The position numbers and the translations under genes are program-made. Under the pieces are notes generated by a model. That model was not told the DNA's origin. It saw nothing but the letters and a program-made list of their open reading frames with translations, and did no database searches. Of a DNA stretch of 64,000 nt, positions 36,485 through 45,050 are shown in pieces (the stretch's first letter is position 1; every line of letters starts with the position of its first letter). Source of the DNA: Geoalkalibacter sp. (GTDB taxonomy: Bacteria; Desulfobacterota; Desulfuromonadia; Desulfuromonadales; Geoalkalibacteraceae); the NCBI RefSeq assembly GCF_030605225.1, contig NZ_JAUWAV010000004.1:1-64000 (forward strand), in the 5' to 3' direction.

Positions 36485-37266
36485 ACGAGATCCGCATCCA
36501 AAGCTGGAACCAGTTGCAGGACGAGTTGTACGAGGATTCCTGGATCGCGGAGATCGGCCGCTTTCGTTCACGCTATGCCTTTCGCGGCCTCTCCGATGCC
36601 GGCTATCGCCTGGAGACCACCCTCATGCGCCTGGGCGGCGCCTATGATCAACTGGAGCGCCACCTGCTGCGCAATTTTAAGAAATACGCGCACCGCAGCG
36701 TGGTGGAGCGCGACTCGCTCTGGCATTGGCTCTCCGTCGCCCAGCACTACGGACTGCCCACGCGCCTGCTCGACTGGACCTACTCCCCTCTCATCGCCCT
36801 GCATTTCGCCACCGCCAACTGCGAGCGCTTCGACACCGACGGGGTGATCTGGGCGGTGAACTATCTCAAGGCGCACCAGCGCATCCCCGAAGTCCTGCGC
36901 CGCAAACTCAACGATGAGGGCGCCAACGTCTTCACCGTCGAGATGCTCTCCCAGACGGTGCGCACCTTCGAGGAACTGGCGGAGCTCTCCCACCGCGATT
37001 TCGTGGTGTTTTTCGAGCCGCCCTCCATCGACGACCGCATCGTCAACCAGTTCGCCTTTTTTTCGGTCATGTCGCGCCCCGCTTCCATCCTCGACGGCTG
37101 GCTGGAGAATCAGCCCGATCTCTGGCGGCGCATCGTCATTCCGGCGGATCTCAAGTGGGAAATCCGCGACAAGCTCGACCAGGCCAACATCACCGAGCGG
37201 GTGCTGTTTCCGGGACTCGACGGCCTTTCCAGCTGGCTCAAGCGCCATTACAGCCCCCGAAACTGA
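36481..37266 (+). CDS. FRG-domain protein
   Basis: 261 residues. The FRG signature YAFRGLSDAGYRLETTLMR is followed by the second conserved block QHYGLPTRLLDWTYSPLIALHFA, so this is the FRG family named after the Phe-Arg-Gly motif. FRG domains occur alone, in phage-associated and in toxin-like proteins; the biochemical activity is not established. No membrane segments, so it is cytoplasmic. The ATG at 36481 overlaps the stop of the membrane protein gene before it. malQ follows after 60 bp. Confidence 0.85.
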   Translation: MNEIRIQSWNQLQDELYEDSWIAEIGRFRSRYAFRGLSDAGYRLETTLMRLGGAYDQLERHLLRNFKKYAHRSVVERDSLWHWLSVAQHYGLPTRLLDWTYSPLIALHFATANCERFDTDGVIWAVNYLKAHQRIPEVLRRKLNDEGANVFTVEMLSQTVRTFEELAELSHRDFVVFFEPPSIDDRIVNQFAFFSVMSRPASILDGWLENQPDLWRRIVIPADLKWEIRDKLDQANITERVLFPGLDGLSSWLKRHYSPRN

Positions 37267-37326
37267 GACGCAGCCCGTCGACGGATGTTCACCAACATCG
37301 CTCCAAGACCACGCGGAGGCCTTGCC

Positions 37327-38856
37327 ATGAAACTCACCCGCGCCAGCGGCATCCTGCTTCACCCCACCTGCCTTCCCGGCCCCGGCGGCATCGGCTCCCT
37401 GGGCGCCGAGGCCCAGGCCTTCGTCGATTTTCTCGCCGCTGCCGGACAGAGCCTCTGGCAGATCTTGCCCCTCGGGCCGACGGGCTACGGCGACTCGCCC
37501 TACAGCGCTTTCTCGGCCTTCGCCGGCAATCCGTTGCTGGTATCCCTGCCGCAACTCGTGGCCTGGGGCGACCTGCGCAACGGCGATCTCCCCGATGAGA
37601 GCGGACGGGATCCGCGGCGCGTGGACTTCGGCCGGATTCACCGGGAAAAAGAGTCCCTGCTGCAACGGGCGGCGCGAAATTTCCGGCAGCACGCGAGCGC
37701 CGAGCGCCGCCAGGCCTTTGACGATTTCTGCGCCCTGCAAGGCTACTGGCTGCACGACTACGCCCTGTTTCGCGCCCTGCGCGAGCGCTATCGCCAGCGC
37801 CCCTGGAATCTCTGGCCCGCCGAGTTGCGCCACCGCGACCCCCAAGCCCTGGCTCGGGCGGCCGAGGAACTGGAGACGGAGCTCCATTGGCGCAAGTACG
37901 CGGAATTCGCCTTCTTCACCCAGTGGTTCGCCCTCAAGGATTACGCCAATGCCCGCGGCATCCAGATCCTCGGCGACATTCCCATCTTCGTCTCCTTCGA
38001 TTCGGTGGACGTCTGGGCCAACCAGTCCCTGTTCCACCTCGACGAGGAAGGCTATCCGCTGGTGGTCGCCGGCGTGCCTCCCGACTATTTCAGCGCCACC
38101 GGACAGCGCTGGGGCAATCCCCTGTATCATTGGGAACGCATGGCCGCCCAGGACTACTCCTGGTGGATGGCGCGCTTTCGCTGGAATCTGACCCAAACCG
38201 ATGCGGTGCGGATTGATCATTTTCGCGGATTCGAATCCTACTGGGCGATTCCCGCCGAGGAGGACACGGCGGTCAGGGGCGAGTGGCGGCCCGGCCCCGG
38301 CGAGGCCTTCTTTCAGGCGGTGCGCCGAACCCTGGGCGAGGTGGCCATCGTCGCCGAGGATCTGGGCGTCATCACCCCCGAGGTCGAGGCGCTGCGCGAC
38401 GGCTTCGGCTTTCCCGGCATGAAGATCCTGCAATTCGCCTTCGACGGCGGGCCGGCCAATCCCTACCTGCCCCACAACATCCGCCCCAACAGCCTGGTCT
38501 ACACCGGCACCCACGACAACGACACCACCCTGGGCTGGTGGCGACACCTCGACAAGAAACACAAGGACCAGGTGCGCGCCTACCTGGGCCACGGCCTGCG
38601 CGACATGCCCTGGGATCTCATGCGCGCCGCCCTGGCGAGCGTCGCCGACTGGTGCGTCCTGCCCCTGCAGGATCTTCTCGGCCTCGGCAGCGAGGCGCGC
38701 ATGAACCGCCCGGGGCTGAGCACCGGCAACTGGGACTGGCGCTACCTCCCCGAGCAGTTGACGGCGGACATCGGGCAACGCCTGGCCGAGCTGACGCGGC
38801 TCTACGGACGCCGGCCCGCGCCCGCGGCGGGACAAAATCGCCCCGGAAAGGCTTGA
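37327..38856 (+). CDS. malQ: 4-alpha-glucanotransferase (amylomaltase, GH77)
   Basis: 509 residues, normal bacterial amylomaltase length. Hallmarks are LPLGPTGYGDSPYSAFSAFAGNP at the start, GDIPIFVSFDSVDVWAN, the nucleophile region VRIDHFRGFESYW, the acid/base region AEDLGVITPEV and TGTHDNDTTLGW. It disproportionates alpha-1,4-glucans in glycogen or maltodextrin turnover. ATG 37327 with CGGAGG; the frame is open to 37285. Together with the GH57 enzyme at 47871 it points to a glycogen-like store. Confidence 0.96.
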   Translation: MKLTRASGILLHPTCLPGPGGIGSLGAEAQAFVDFLAAAGQSLWQILPLGPTGYGDSPYSAFSAFAGNPLLVSLPQLVAWGDLRNGDLPDESGRDPRRVDFGRIHREKESLLQRAARNFRQHASAERRQAFDDFCALQGYWLHDYALFRALRERYRQRPWNLWPAELRHRDPQALARAAEELETELHWRKYAEFAFFTQWFALKDYANARGIQILGDIPIFVSFDSVDVWANQSLFHLDEEGYPLVVAGVPPDYFSATGQRWGNPLYHWERMAAQDYSWWMARFRWNLTQTDAVRIDHFRGFESYWAIPAEEDTAVRGEWRPGPGEAFFQAVRRTLGEVAIVAEDLGVITPEVEALRDGFGFPGMKILQFAFDGGPANPYLPHNIRPNSLVYTGTHDNDTTLGWWRHLDKKHKDQVRAYLGHGLRDMPWDLMRAALASVADWCVLPLQDLLGLGSEARMNRPGLSTGNWDWRYLPEQLTADIGQRLAELTRLYGRRPAPAAGQNRPGKA

Positions 38857-38946
38857 GCTTCACGGGTTCCTTGTGCTAGCATCTCCATTTGACTGCGCTG
38901 AGAAAGCGTGACCAACGACCCTTTTCGACCCCTGGAGGAAAGACCC

Positions 38947-39747
38947 GTGAAAAAGACCCTGACCCTCATGCTTGCCGGCGTCACCGCCGCTGCCCTGCTT
39001 ACCGCCTGCAAGGACGAAGCCCCCAAGCCGGCCGCCGCGCCCCAAACCATGCCCGGCGGCATGGCGGGCGGCATGCCCGCCGGCCATCCCCCCGCCGCTC
39101 AAAGCATCTCCGGCACCGTGGTGGAAACCATGAACACCGCAGGCTACACCTACGTGCAGGTCGACACCGGCTCCAAGCTGGTGTGGGCCGCCGGTCCCGA
39201 GACCCAGGTCAAGGTCGGCGACACCGTGGTTCTGGCTCCCGGCCAGGAAATGTATGATTATCGCAGCAACTCCCTGGATCGCACCTTCGACATGATCCTG
39301 TTCGTCCCCGGCATCATGGTCGGCGGCGAAAGCCAGGCCGCGGCCGCCGCTCCCGGCATGCAGATGCCCGGCATGCAGATGCCCAGCGGCCATCCCGAAG
39401 TCGGCGGCCCCAAGAGCGCCGAAATCGACTTCAGCGGCCTGACCCCCATTGAAGGCGGCCAGACCGTGGGCCAGATTTACGCCCAGAAAGCGGAACTCTC
39501 GGGCAAGGAAATTCAGGTGCGCGGCAAGGTGGTGCGCTTCAGCCCGCAGATCATGGGCAAGAACTGGATTCACCTGCAGGACGGCACCGAAAACGACGGC
39601 AAGGGCGACATCACCGTCACCACCCTGGCCATGGCCCAGGTGGGCGACACCGTCGTGGTGAAAGGCGTGCTCGGCACCGACAAGGACATCGCCCATGGCC
39701 AGGTCTATGAAGTGATCATCGAAGACGCAGAGGTGGTGGTCGAGTAA
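38947..39747 (+). CDS. Lipoprotein with two OB-fold-like domains and a Met/Gly-rich linker
   Basis: 266 residues. A GTG start at 38947 (GGAGG upstream) gives MKKTLTLMLAGVTAAALLTAC, a lipoprotein signal with lipobox LTAC. Then come a Met/Gly/Pro stretch (MPGGMAGGMPAGHPP), a first OB-like domain (SGTVVETMNTAGYTYVQVD...TQVKVGDTVVL), a second Met-rich stretch (PGMQMPGMQMPSGHP) and a second OB-like domain (EIQVRGKVVRFSPQIMGKNWIHLQDGT). The second domain resembles DNA-binding-protein-like OB folds found in periplasmic NrfJ/YgiW-type proteins. Met/His-rich strings could bind copper; this is inference. Ends at a bidirectional terminator shared with uvrC. Confidence 0.75.
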   Translation: MKKTLTLMLAGVTAAALLTACKDEAPKPAAAPQTMPGGMAGGMPAGHPPAAQSISGTVVETMNTAGYTYVQVDTGSKLVWAAGPETQVKVGDTVVLAPGQEMYDYRSNSLDRTFDMILFVPGIMVGGESQAAAAAPGMQMPGMQMPSGHPEVGGPKSAEIDFSGLTPIEGGQTVGQIYAQKAELSGKEIQVRGKVVRFSPQIMGKNWIHLQDGTENDGKGDITVTTLAMAQVGDTVVVKGVLGTDKDIAHGQVYEVIIEDAEVVVE

Positions 39748-39774
39748 TTCGCCCCCGGCCTTGTTTGACCCGTA

Positions 39775-39818
39775 CATGAAAAAAGGCCTCCGGCACGCGT
39801 CGGAGGCCTTTTTTCATG
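39775..39818. terminator. Bidirectional terminator between the OB lipoprotein gene and uvrC
   Basis: CATGAAAAAAGGCCTCCG pairs with CGGAGGCCTTTTTTCATG around a short loop; A and T runs on both sides serve both strands. The uvrC stop codon (39816-39814) lies inside the right arm. Confidence 0.9.
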
Positions 39819-41658
39819 CGCCCTCGTCAGCGTGCAGATGGCGATGCAGCGCCTCGGCCGCGGCGCGGGGCAGACCGGGCAGGGCGGCCAGTTCCTCGAC
39901 GCTCGCCTCGCGGATCTTGCGCAGGCTGCCGAAATGCCGCAGCAGGGCCTTGCGCCGCGCCGGACCGATGCCCGGCGCATCCTCCAGGCGCGAGCGCAGG
40001 CCGGCGCGTCCGCGCACCTGCCGATGATAGCTGACGGCGAAGCGGTGCGCCTCGTCGCGCAACCGTTCCAGCAGAAACAGCGCCGCGGATCCCGCGCGCA
40101 GCAGCACCGGATTCTTGCGTCCCGGCACGAACACACGCTCTTCGCTGCGCTCCACCTTCTTGCCGCGCACGTTGGCGAACACCCGGCTCTTGGCGATGCC
40201 GGCGGCATCGATGCGCTCCTCCAGGCCCAGTTCGGCGAGCACCGCCGTCAGCACCCCGAGTTGCCCGCGTCCGCCATCGATGAGAATGAAATCGGGCAGA
40301 TCGCCCTCCTGCAGACCTTTGCGCAAACGCCGCCGCAGCACCTCCCCCAGGGAGGCATAGTCATCGGCGCCTTCCACGGTGCGGATGCGGAACCGACGAT
40401 ATTCACCCGGCGCAGCCTCGCCGTGCAGGACCACGGCCAGGCTGCCGACGCCGTGGCTGCCCTGGACATTGGAGATATCGAAGCATTCCATGCGCTCGGG
40501 AAGCCGCCGCAAGTCCAGGCGCTGCTGAATTTCCGCCAACACCTCCTGCCGCGCCTCGCGACGGCTGCCGCGCTCGCGGAAGGATTCGGCCGCGTTGCGC
40601 GCCGCCAGTTCCACCAGCCGCAATTTTTCTCCCCGTTGCGGATAGAGGATCTGCACCTTTTTACCGCGGCGCTCGCCGAGCCATTCTTCCAGGGCGGCGC
40701 TCTCCACCAGGGGCAGGGGCACGAGAATCCGCTCCGGGATGAGCACATCGCGGGCGTAGTATTCCTGCAGAAAAGAGCTCAGCAGTTCGTCCTCCTCCAG
40801 GCGCCACTCCAGGGGGTAGCCGCGCCGCCCGATCAACTTGCCCTCGCGGATGAACAGCAGCACCACCTCGACCTCGCCGCCCTCGCGATGCACTCCGACC
40901 ACGTCCTCGTCGCCCCCCCCGGCGCCCACCACCTTTTGCCGTTCGACCGTCGCCTCGATGGCGCGAATCTGATCTCGCAGGCGGGCCGCCTCCTCGTAGC
41001 GCATGGCGGCGGCGGCGCTCGCCATGCGTTCGCGCAACACCCCCACCACCTCGCCCTCGCGCCCCGACAGCAGCGCCGTCACGCCCTGCACCAACTGCCG
41101 GTATTCCTCGCGGCTGATGCGTCCGTGGCAGGGCGCGCTGCACTGGCCGATCTGGTAAAACAGGCAGGGCCGGCCGCGACGACGGCAGGTTTCCATGGGA
41201 TAGTGACGCAGAGGAAAGATCCGATAGATTTCCTTGAGGGTTTCACGCACCGCCGTGCCGGAGGCATAGGGTCCGAAATAGAGCGCTCCGTCGCGCCGGA
41301 CCTTGCGCACGGTTTGCAGTACCGGAAAATCCTCGCGCGGATCAAGGCGGATGGAGAGATAGGTCTTGTCGTCGCGCAGATTGATGTTGTAGCGGGGCCG
41401 GTGCTTCTTGATCAGGGTGTTCTCGAGGATCAGGGCTTCTTTTTCCGTGTCGGTGACGATGGTTTCGATGCGCCGCACGCGACTCATCAGAAAGGGAATC
41501 TGCCCACGCCCATCGCCTGCGGCGCTGAAATAGCTGCGCAACCGCGCACGCAGATTCTTGGCCTTGCCCACATAGAGCACCGCATCGGCTTCGCCGCGCA
41601 TCAGATAGACACCGGATGAGGTTGGAAAACGCTTGGGATCCCAGCTCTGCTCAGTCAC
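39814..41658 (-). CDS. uvrC: Excinuclease ABC subunit C
   Basis: 614 residues, full UvrC. N-terminal GIY-YIG nuclease (SGVYLMRGEADAVLYVGKAKNLRARLRSYF), a cysteine cluster region (CLFYQIGQCSAPC), the UVR motif (RYEEAARLRDQIRAIE), the RNase H-like second nuclease (CFDISNVQGSHGVGSLAV, LIDGGRGQL) and two C-terminal helix-hairpin-helix motifs (APGIGPARRKALL and LPGLPRAAAEAL). It makes both cuts in nucleotide excision repair. The start is GTG 41658 (TEQSWDPKRF next) with AAAGGA; the frame is open to 41736. Confidence 0.97.
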   Translation of the reverse strand: MTEQSWDPKRFPTSSGVYLMRGEADAVLYVGKAKNLRARLRSYFSAAGDGRGQIPFLMSRVRRIETIVTDTEKEALILENTLIKKHRPRYNINLRDDKTYLSIRLDPREDFPVLQTVRKVRRDGALYFGPYASGTAVRETLKEIYRIFPLRHYPMETCRRRGRPCLFYQIGQCSAPCHGRISREEYRQLVQGVTALLSGREGEVVGVLRERMASAAAAMRYEEAARLRDQIRAIEATVERQKVVGAGGGDEDVVGVHREGGEVEVVLLFIREGKLIGRRGYPLEWRLEEDELLSSFLQEYYARDVLIPERILVPLPLVESAALEEWLGERRGKKVQILYPQRGEKLRLVELAARNAAESFRERGSRREARQEVLAEIQQRLDLRRLPERMECFDISNVQGSHGVGSLAVVLHGEAAPGEYRRFRIRTVEGADDYASLGEVLRRRLRKGLQEGDLPDFILIDGGRGQLGVLTAVLAELGLEERIDAAGIAKSRVFANVRGKKVERSEERVFVPGRKNPVLLRAGSAALFLLERLRDEAHRFAVSYHRQVRGRAGLRSRLEDAPGIGPARRKALLRHFGSLRKIREASVEELAALPGLPRAAAEALHRHLHADEGA

Positions 41659-41964
41659 CAGAAACCATCCTTTCACCAGAGCGCCCGACGTCGCTCTCGC
41701 ATCGCTGCAAAAAACCTCCGCCCGCCCTTTGCGCATTTGCGAAACGCGGCTTGCGCGCCTTGGCGAAAAATCCGCGCCACGCCATAAAATCCATATTATT
41801 CCAGATAGTTAGAGGCGCCACAAGAATCGCCGAGGATTTGGTATACGTTTTGCTCAACAGGAAAGCAAGCGTTGTTTCCTGTTGGGTACGGGGTGGGGAG
41901 GCCGGCTGTTGAGGGACGGCCGGCGCCTCACCGGCGTACCGCCTCAACCCAGGAGGTTTTGGCT
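41659..41964. other. Intergenic region with hairpins before the YaaH-family gene
   Basis: 306 bp between divergent genes. On the plus strand it holds GGTATACGT (41840-41848), then a hairpin CAACAGGAAA / TTTCCTGTTG (41855-41884, 10-bp perfect stem, 10-nt loop), then GCCGGC / GCCGGC (41901-41924) and CCGGCG repeats up to the AGGAGG ribosome binding site. If transcription starts near 41850 the leader is structured. No known riboswitch recognised. Confidence 0.5.
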
Positions 41965-42567
41965 ATGACCCATGATGCTCGGCCGGCACCATCGCCCCGC
42001 GAACTGCCCTGCCGCTCCTACAGCCCCTCGGGGTTTCTCACCCTGGCCCTGTGCTGTCTGTTGCTGGGCCTCTACCAGGTTGCCCTGCGCGAGCACCCCG
42101 GCGTCGTCGCCGCCGGTTTTCTCTATGGCGGCCTGGCCCAGGCGATCAGCGGCATTCACGAGTGGCGGCGCGGCAACGCCTTCGGCGCGACGGCCTTTAC
42201 CGCCTGCGGCCTGTTCTGGCTCTCGCTCCTGCCGGTCATGGTGCTGCCCGAAGCGGGCGTCGGCTTGCCCTATCAGCCCTTCGCCGCCGTCCCCTATCTG
42301 ACCCTGTGGTGCCTGTTCGCCGCCCTGCTCGGCCACGGCTCCGCCCAGGATCAGCGCCTCACCGGCCTGATCTTCGGCGCGCTGGCGCTGCTGCTGGGGC
42401 TGGCCGCCGCCGCCTTGATCTGGGAATCTTCGGCGATCCGCCAGGTCGCCTGCCTCATCGGCATCGGCGGCGCCCTGCTGGCCGGCTACCAGGGCTTGCT
42501 GCTGCTTTCCCTGCGCATCGCGCGCGGCCGTCGGCTGGCCGATGCGACGGCGTCAAAACCCTCCTGA
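41965..42567 (+). CDS. GPR1/FUN34/YaaH-family acetate/succinate carrier
   Basis: 200 residues and six hydrophobic helices. The pattern SPSGFLTLALCCLLLGLYQ, GFLYGGLAQAISGIHEWRRGN and FGATAFTACGLFWLS matches YaaH (SatP) carriers, with the conserved FLYGG.AQ..G and FG.TAF.. .G.FW motifs. These form hexameric channels or proton symporters for acetate and succinate. ATG 41965 has AGGAGGTTTT. It is a second acetate route besides ActP. Monocistronic by appearance. Confidence 0.88.
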   Translation: MTHDARPAPSPRELPCRSYSPSGFLTLALCCLLLGLYQVALREHPGVVAAGFLYGGLAQAISGIHEWRRGNAFGATAFTACGLFWLSLLPVMVLPEAGVGLPYQPFAAVPYLTLWCLFAALLGHGSAQDQRLTGLIFGALALLLGLAAAALIWESSAIRQVACLIGIGGALLAGYQGLLLLSLRIARGRRLADATASKPS

Positions 42568-42608
42568 ATTCACTAACGGAGGCGAATTCCGAAGCAAGGT
42601 CTTAGGCG

Positions 42609-42637
42609 TTGACAAGCGCGTCGGCTGCGGATATTGT
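42609..42637 (+). promoter_or_regulatory. Sigma-70-like promoter of the two-helix membrane protein gene
   Basis: TTGACA (42609), 17-bp spacer, TATTGT (42632). Predicts a leader of about 110 nt before 42753. Confidence 0.45.
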
Positions 42638-42752
42638 TAGAACATTATTTTAGCGTAATTTTTCCGCATCCTGCCGTGTATTTTCCTCTTCGCTTGCCGC
42701 GGGAAACAAGAAGTCGACTCCCCGCGTGAGCAGGTTGCGCAAGGAGATACCC

Positions 42753-43148
42753 ATGAACGCCAAGCTCAGTCAACATATGACCCTGCTCGGGCTGTGCGCC
42801 ATGGCTTTCTACGGTGTCATGCTCGCCACGGGAAAACTCTCCGTCGACGTCATGCCCCAGTTTGCCGTCTCGGCGTTGATCTTTCTGACCTCCGGCCGCC
42901 TCATGCGCAAGGCGGCGCGCGTCATGACGGAAGAGAAGGACGAGGAGCAGGAGAAAATCCAGACGAAAAAGGTCGAGCGCGAGGAACCGGACTGGTCTTT
43001 TCTCACCAACCTGCTCAACTGGACGGCGGCGCTTCTGGTGGTGGGCATCATGGCGCTGATCATCATGAAGCCCGTGGGCGTGTCCTTCACCGAAGCCTTT
43101 TCCGACACCCTGGCCCATGAAAGCTTCTACGCCGGGCATGTGCCCTAA
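42753..43148 (+). CDS. Two-helix membrane protein of unknown function
   Basis: 131 residues. Hydrophobic segments at about 8-25 (MTLLGLCAMAFYGVMLATG) with a second half-segment (FAVSALIFLTSG, 38-50), a charged middle (EEKDEEQEKIQTKKVEREE) and a C-terminal helix (LLNWTAALLVVGIMALIIMKP, about 88-108). No family recognised. ATG 42753 with AAGGAG; strong promoter before and strong terminator after, so it is a single-gene unit that is probably well expressed. Confidence 0.7.
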   Translation: MNAKLSQHMTLLGLCAMAFYGVMLATGKLSVDVMPQFAVSALIFLTSGRLMRKAARVMTEEKDEEQEKIQTKKVEREEPDWSFLTNLLNWTAALLVVGIMALIIMKPVGVSFTEAFSDTLAHESFYAGHVP

Positions 43149-43184
43149 GGCGCTGCGACATTCAGCCTGGCATCCCTGACGATC

Positions 43185-43222
43185 CAGCCCCCCTTTTCCG
43201 TGGAGAAGGGGGGCTGTTTTTT
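43185..43222 (+). terminator. Terminator after the two-helix membrane protein gene
   Basis: CAGCCCCCCTT / AAGGGGGGCTG, an 11-bp perfect stem with a 10-nt loop, followed by six T. Confidence 0.92.
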
Positions 43223-43333
43223 GCGGGTTTTTATCCGCCAGACGTATACCAGGTGGCGGGAGACAAGCTCTCCTGATAGGCTATAGAGCCAAAGACATCG
43301 CTCACCCCGCACCTGCTTTCAGGAGCATCGATC

Positions 43334-44452
43334 ATGGCCCACAAGGTTTTCATCGCGGCGACCGGCCAGAACAGCGGCAAAACCACCACCAGCCTCTCGC
43401 TGCTGCACCTGGCCAAGAAAAAATACCAGCGCATCGGCTTTATCAAGCCCCTGGGGCCCAAGCCGACGGTGTTCAAGGGTCTGGATGTCGACAAGGATGC
43501 CGCCCTCATGGCCGAGGTCTTCGGCCTGGAAGACTCCTTGCCCTTCATGTCCCCCGTGGTGGTCAAGCCCGGCGACACCAAGCGCGCCCTCGACGGCCAG
43601 CTGCGCGCCGAGGATCTGCGGGATAAGATCCGGTCGGCCTGCGCCGAACTGGAAAAGCGCTGCGACTTTCTGATCATCGAGGGCGCCGGCCACCCGGGCG
43701 TAGGCTCGGTGCTGGGCCTGTCCAACGCGCGCATCGCGCGCATGCTGGGCGCCCCGGTGCTCATGGTCACTGGCGGCGGCGTGGGCAACGTCATCGACTC
43801 GGTCTACATGAACCTCGCCCTGTTCGAGAAGGAGGGCGCCGAGGTGCGCGCCATTCTCGCCAACAAGATTATCCCCGAGAAACGCGAGGAAACCCTCGAC
43901 TACCTGCGCCGCGCCTTCGTCGACGAGCCCTTCCAGGTGTTGGGCGGCTTCAATTATCAGCCGGTGCTGGCCAACCCGACCCTGCGCCGCATCTCCCGCG
44001 TGCTCGACGTGCCCCTGCACGGCGACCCGGAGGCGGGAGCCCGCATCGTTCACCACCTGCAGATCGGCGCGGCCTCCACCCAGCGCGTCGTCGAACTGCT
44101 CCACGAGGACACCCTGCTGGTCGTCACCAGCAGCCGCGATGAACTGCTGGTGACCATGGCCAACCTCTACCAGATCCCCGAGTACCGCAGCCGCATCGTC
44201 GGCCTAGTGATCCCCGGCACGGCACCGGTGAGCAAGATCACCCAGCAGATCCTCGACCGCAGCAACATCCCTTACCTGCGCGCCGGGCACTCCCACACCA
44301 CGCACATCTACCAGATGATCAACGATGATGTCTCCAAGACCACGGCCGAGGATATGGAAAAGATCAACCTGATCCGCGCCCTGGCGGAGAAGCGCATCGA
44401 CTTCGACGATCTGGCCGCCCTCTACGCCCTGCCCCTGGCTCAGAATCCATAA
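43334..44452 (+). CDS. BioD-like P-loop protein with DRTGG domain (phosphotransacetylase-type N-terminal half)
   Basis: 372 residues. N-terminal dethiobiotin-synthetase-like NTPase: P-loop ATGQNSGKTTTSL near residue 9, KPLGPKP, IEGAGHPGVGSVLGLSNARIARMLGAP. From about residue 215 a DRTGG domain follows (VVTSSRDELLVTMAN, RAGHSHTTHIYQMINDD). The same two domains precede the catalytic PTA domain in long phosphotransacetylases, but that catalytic part is absent here, so the protein is probably regulatory or a stand-alone NTPase. ATG 43334 with AGGAGC. Its last 13 bp overlap the DUF2845 gene tail to tail. Confidence 0.85.
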   Translation: MAHKVFIAATGQNSGKTTTSLSLLHLAKKKYQRIGFIKPLGPKPTVFKGLDVDKDAALMAEVFGLEDSLPFMSPVVVKPGDTKRALDGQLRAEDLRDKIRSACAELEKRCDFLIIEGAGHPGVGSVLGLSNARIARMLGAPVLMVTGGGVGNVIDSVYMNLALFEKEGAEVRAILANKIIPEKREETLDYLRRAFVDEPFQVLGGFNYQPVLANPTLRRISRVLDVPLHGDPEAGARIVHHLQIGAASTQRVVELLHEDTLLVVTSSRDELLVTMANLYQIPEYRSRIVGLVIPGTAPVSKITQQILDRSNIPYLRAGHSHTTHIYQMINDDVSKTTAEDMEKINLIRALAEKRIDFDDLAALYALPLAQNP

Positions 44453-45024
44453 GCGCCGGTTTCGATGCGCTTGACGCGGCCATCTTCAAAGGTGAGGTGC
44501 AGCAGAAAGCGCCGCGGGCCAAAGTTGTAGGTCCACTCATCCACGCGGATGGTGCTGCGCACCGCGCGCCGCGCATCGACCACCAGCAGCTGCTCGTCGA
44601 GGCGGCTGTCGCTGTGGGTGGGCGCGCCGCACTTGCGGATCACCTCGACCTTGGTGTCGCCCACCCGCAGGCCATGGCCGTCACGGCAGGAATCCACCGC
44701 CATGCTGGAAGCGCGATCGCCGGTGGTGATTTCGATCAGCCGTCCGTTGCGAAAGCGCAGCAGATGCAGCAATCGGTTGGGGCCAAAGTCATAGATCCAC
44801 TCCTCCATGACCTGAGTGCGCCGCTCCAGGGTATCGAAAAAACGCCGTTCATAGACATCATCCTCCCACCGCTCCCGCCACAGGGGCTCACCGCACTTGG
44901 CCAACACCTCGATCTGATGATCTCCGGCATGCACCAGACGCCCATTGCAGCGCAGGGCCCAGGCCGGAGCGGCGAACAGCAGCCCCGCCAGAAGCAGAAG
45001 CAGGACGCGGATCAGCCCGTTCAT
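44440..45024 (-). CDS. Secreted protein with two DUF2845-like repeats
   Basis: 194 residues. A signal peptide (LIRVLLLLLAGLLFAAPAWA) is followed by two similar units: LRCNGRLVHAGDHQIEVLAKCGEPLWRE...EEWIYDFGPNRLLHLLRFRNGRLIEI and SCRDGHGLRVGDTKVEVIRKCGAPTHSD...DEWTYNFGPRRFLLHLTFEDGRVKRI. Each has the G(D)..VEVL.KCG.P and EW.Y.FGP...LLHL.F..GR pattern of DUF2845, so the gene looks like an internal duplication. Periplasmic, function unknown. Four conserved cysteines might pair. It lies 26 bp after the M48 peptidase gene. Confidence 0.85.
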   Translation of the reverse strand: MNGLIRVLLLLLAGLLFAAPAWALRCNGRLVHAGDHQIEVLAKCGEPLWRERWEDDVYERRFFDTLERRTQVMEEWIYDFGPNRLLHLLRFRNGRLIEITTGDRASSMAVDSCRDGHGLRVGDTKVEVIRKCGAPTHSDSRLDEQLLVVDARRAVRSTIRVDEWTYNFGPRRFLLHLTFEDGRVKRIETGAYGF

Positions 45025-45050
45025 GGCGACCTCCCTTTTCCTTGATTGTA

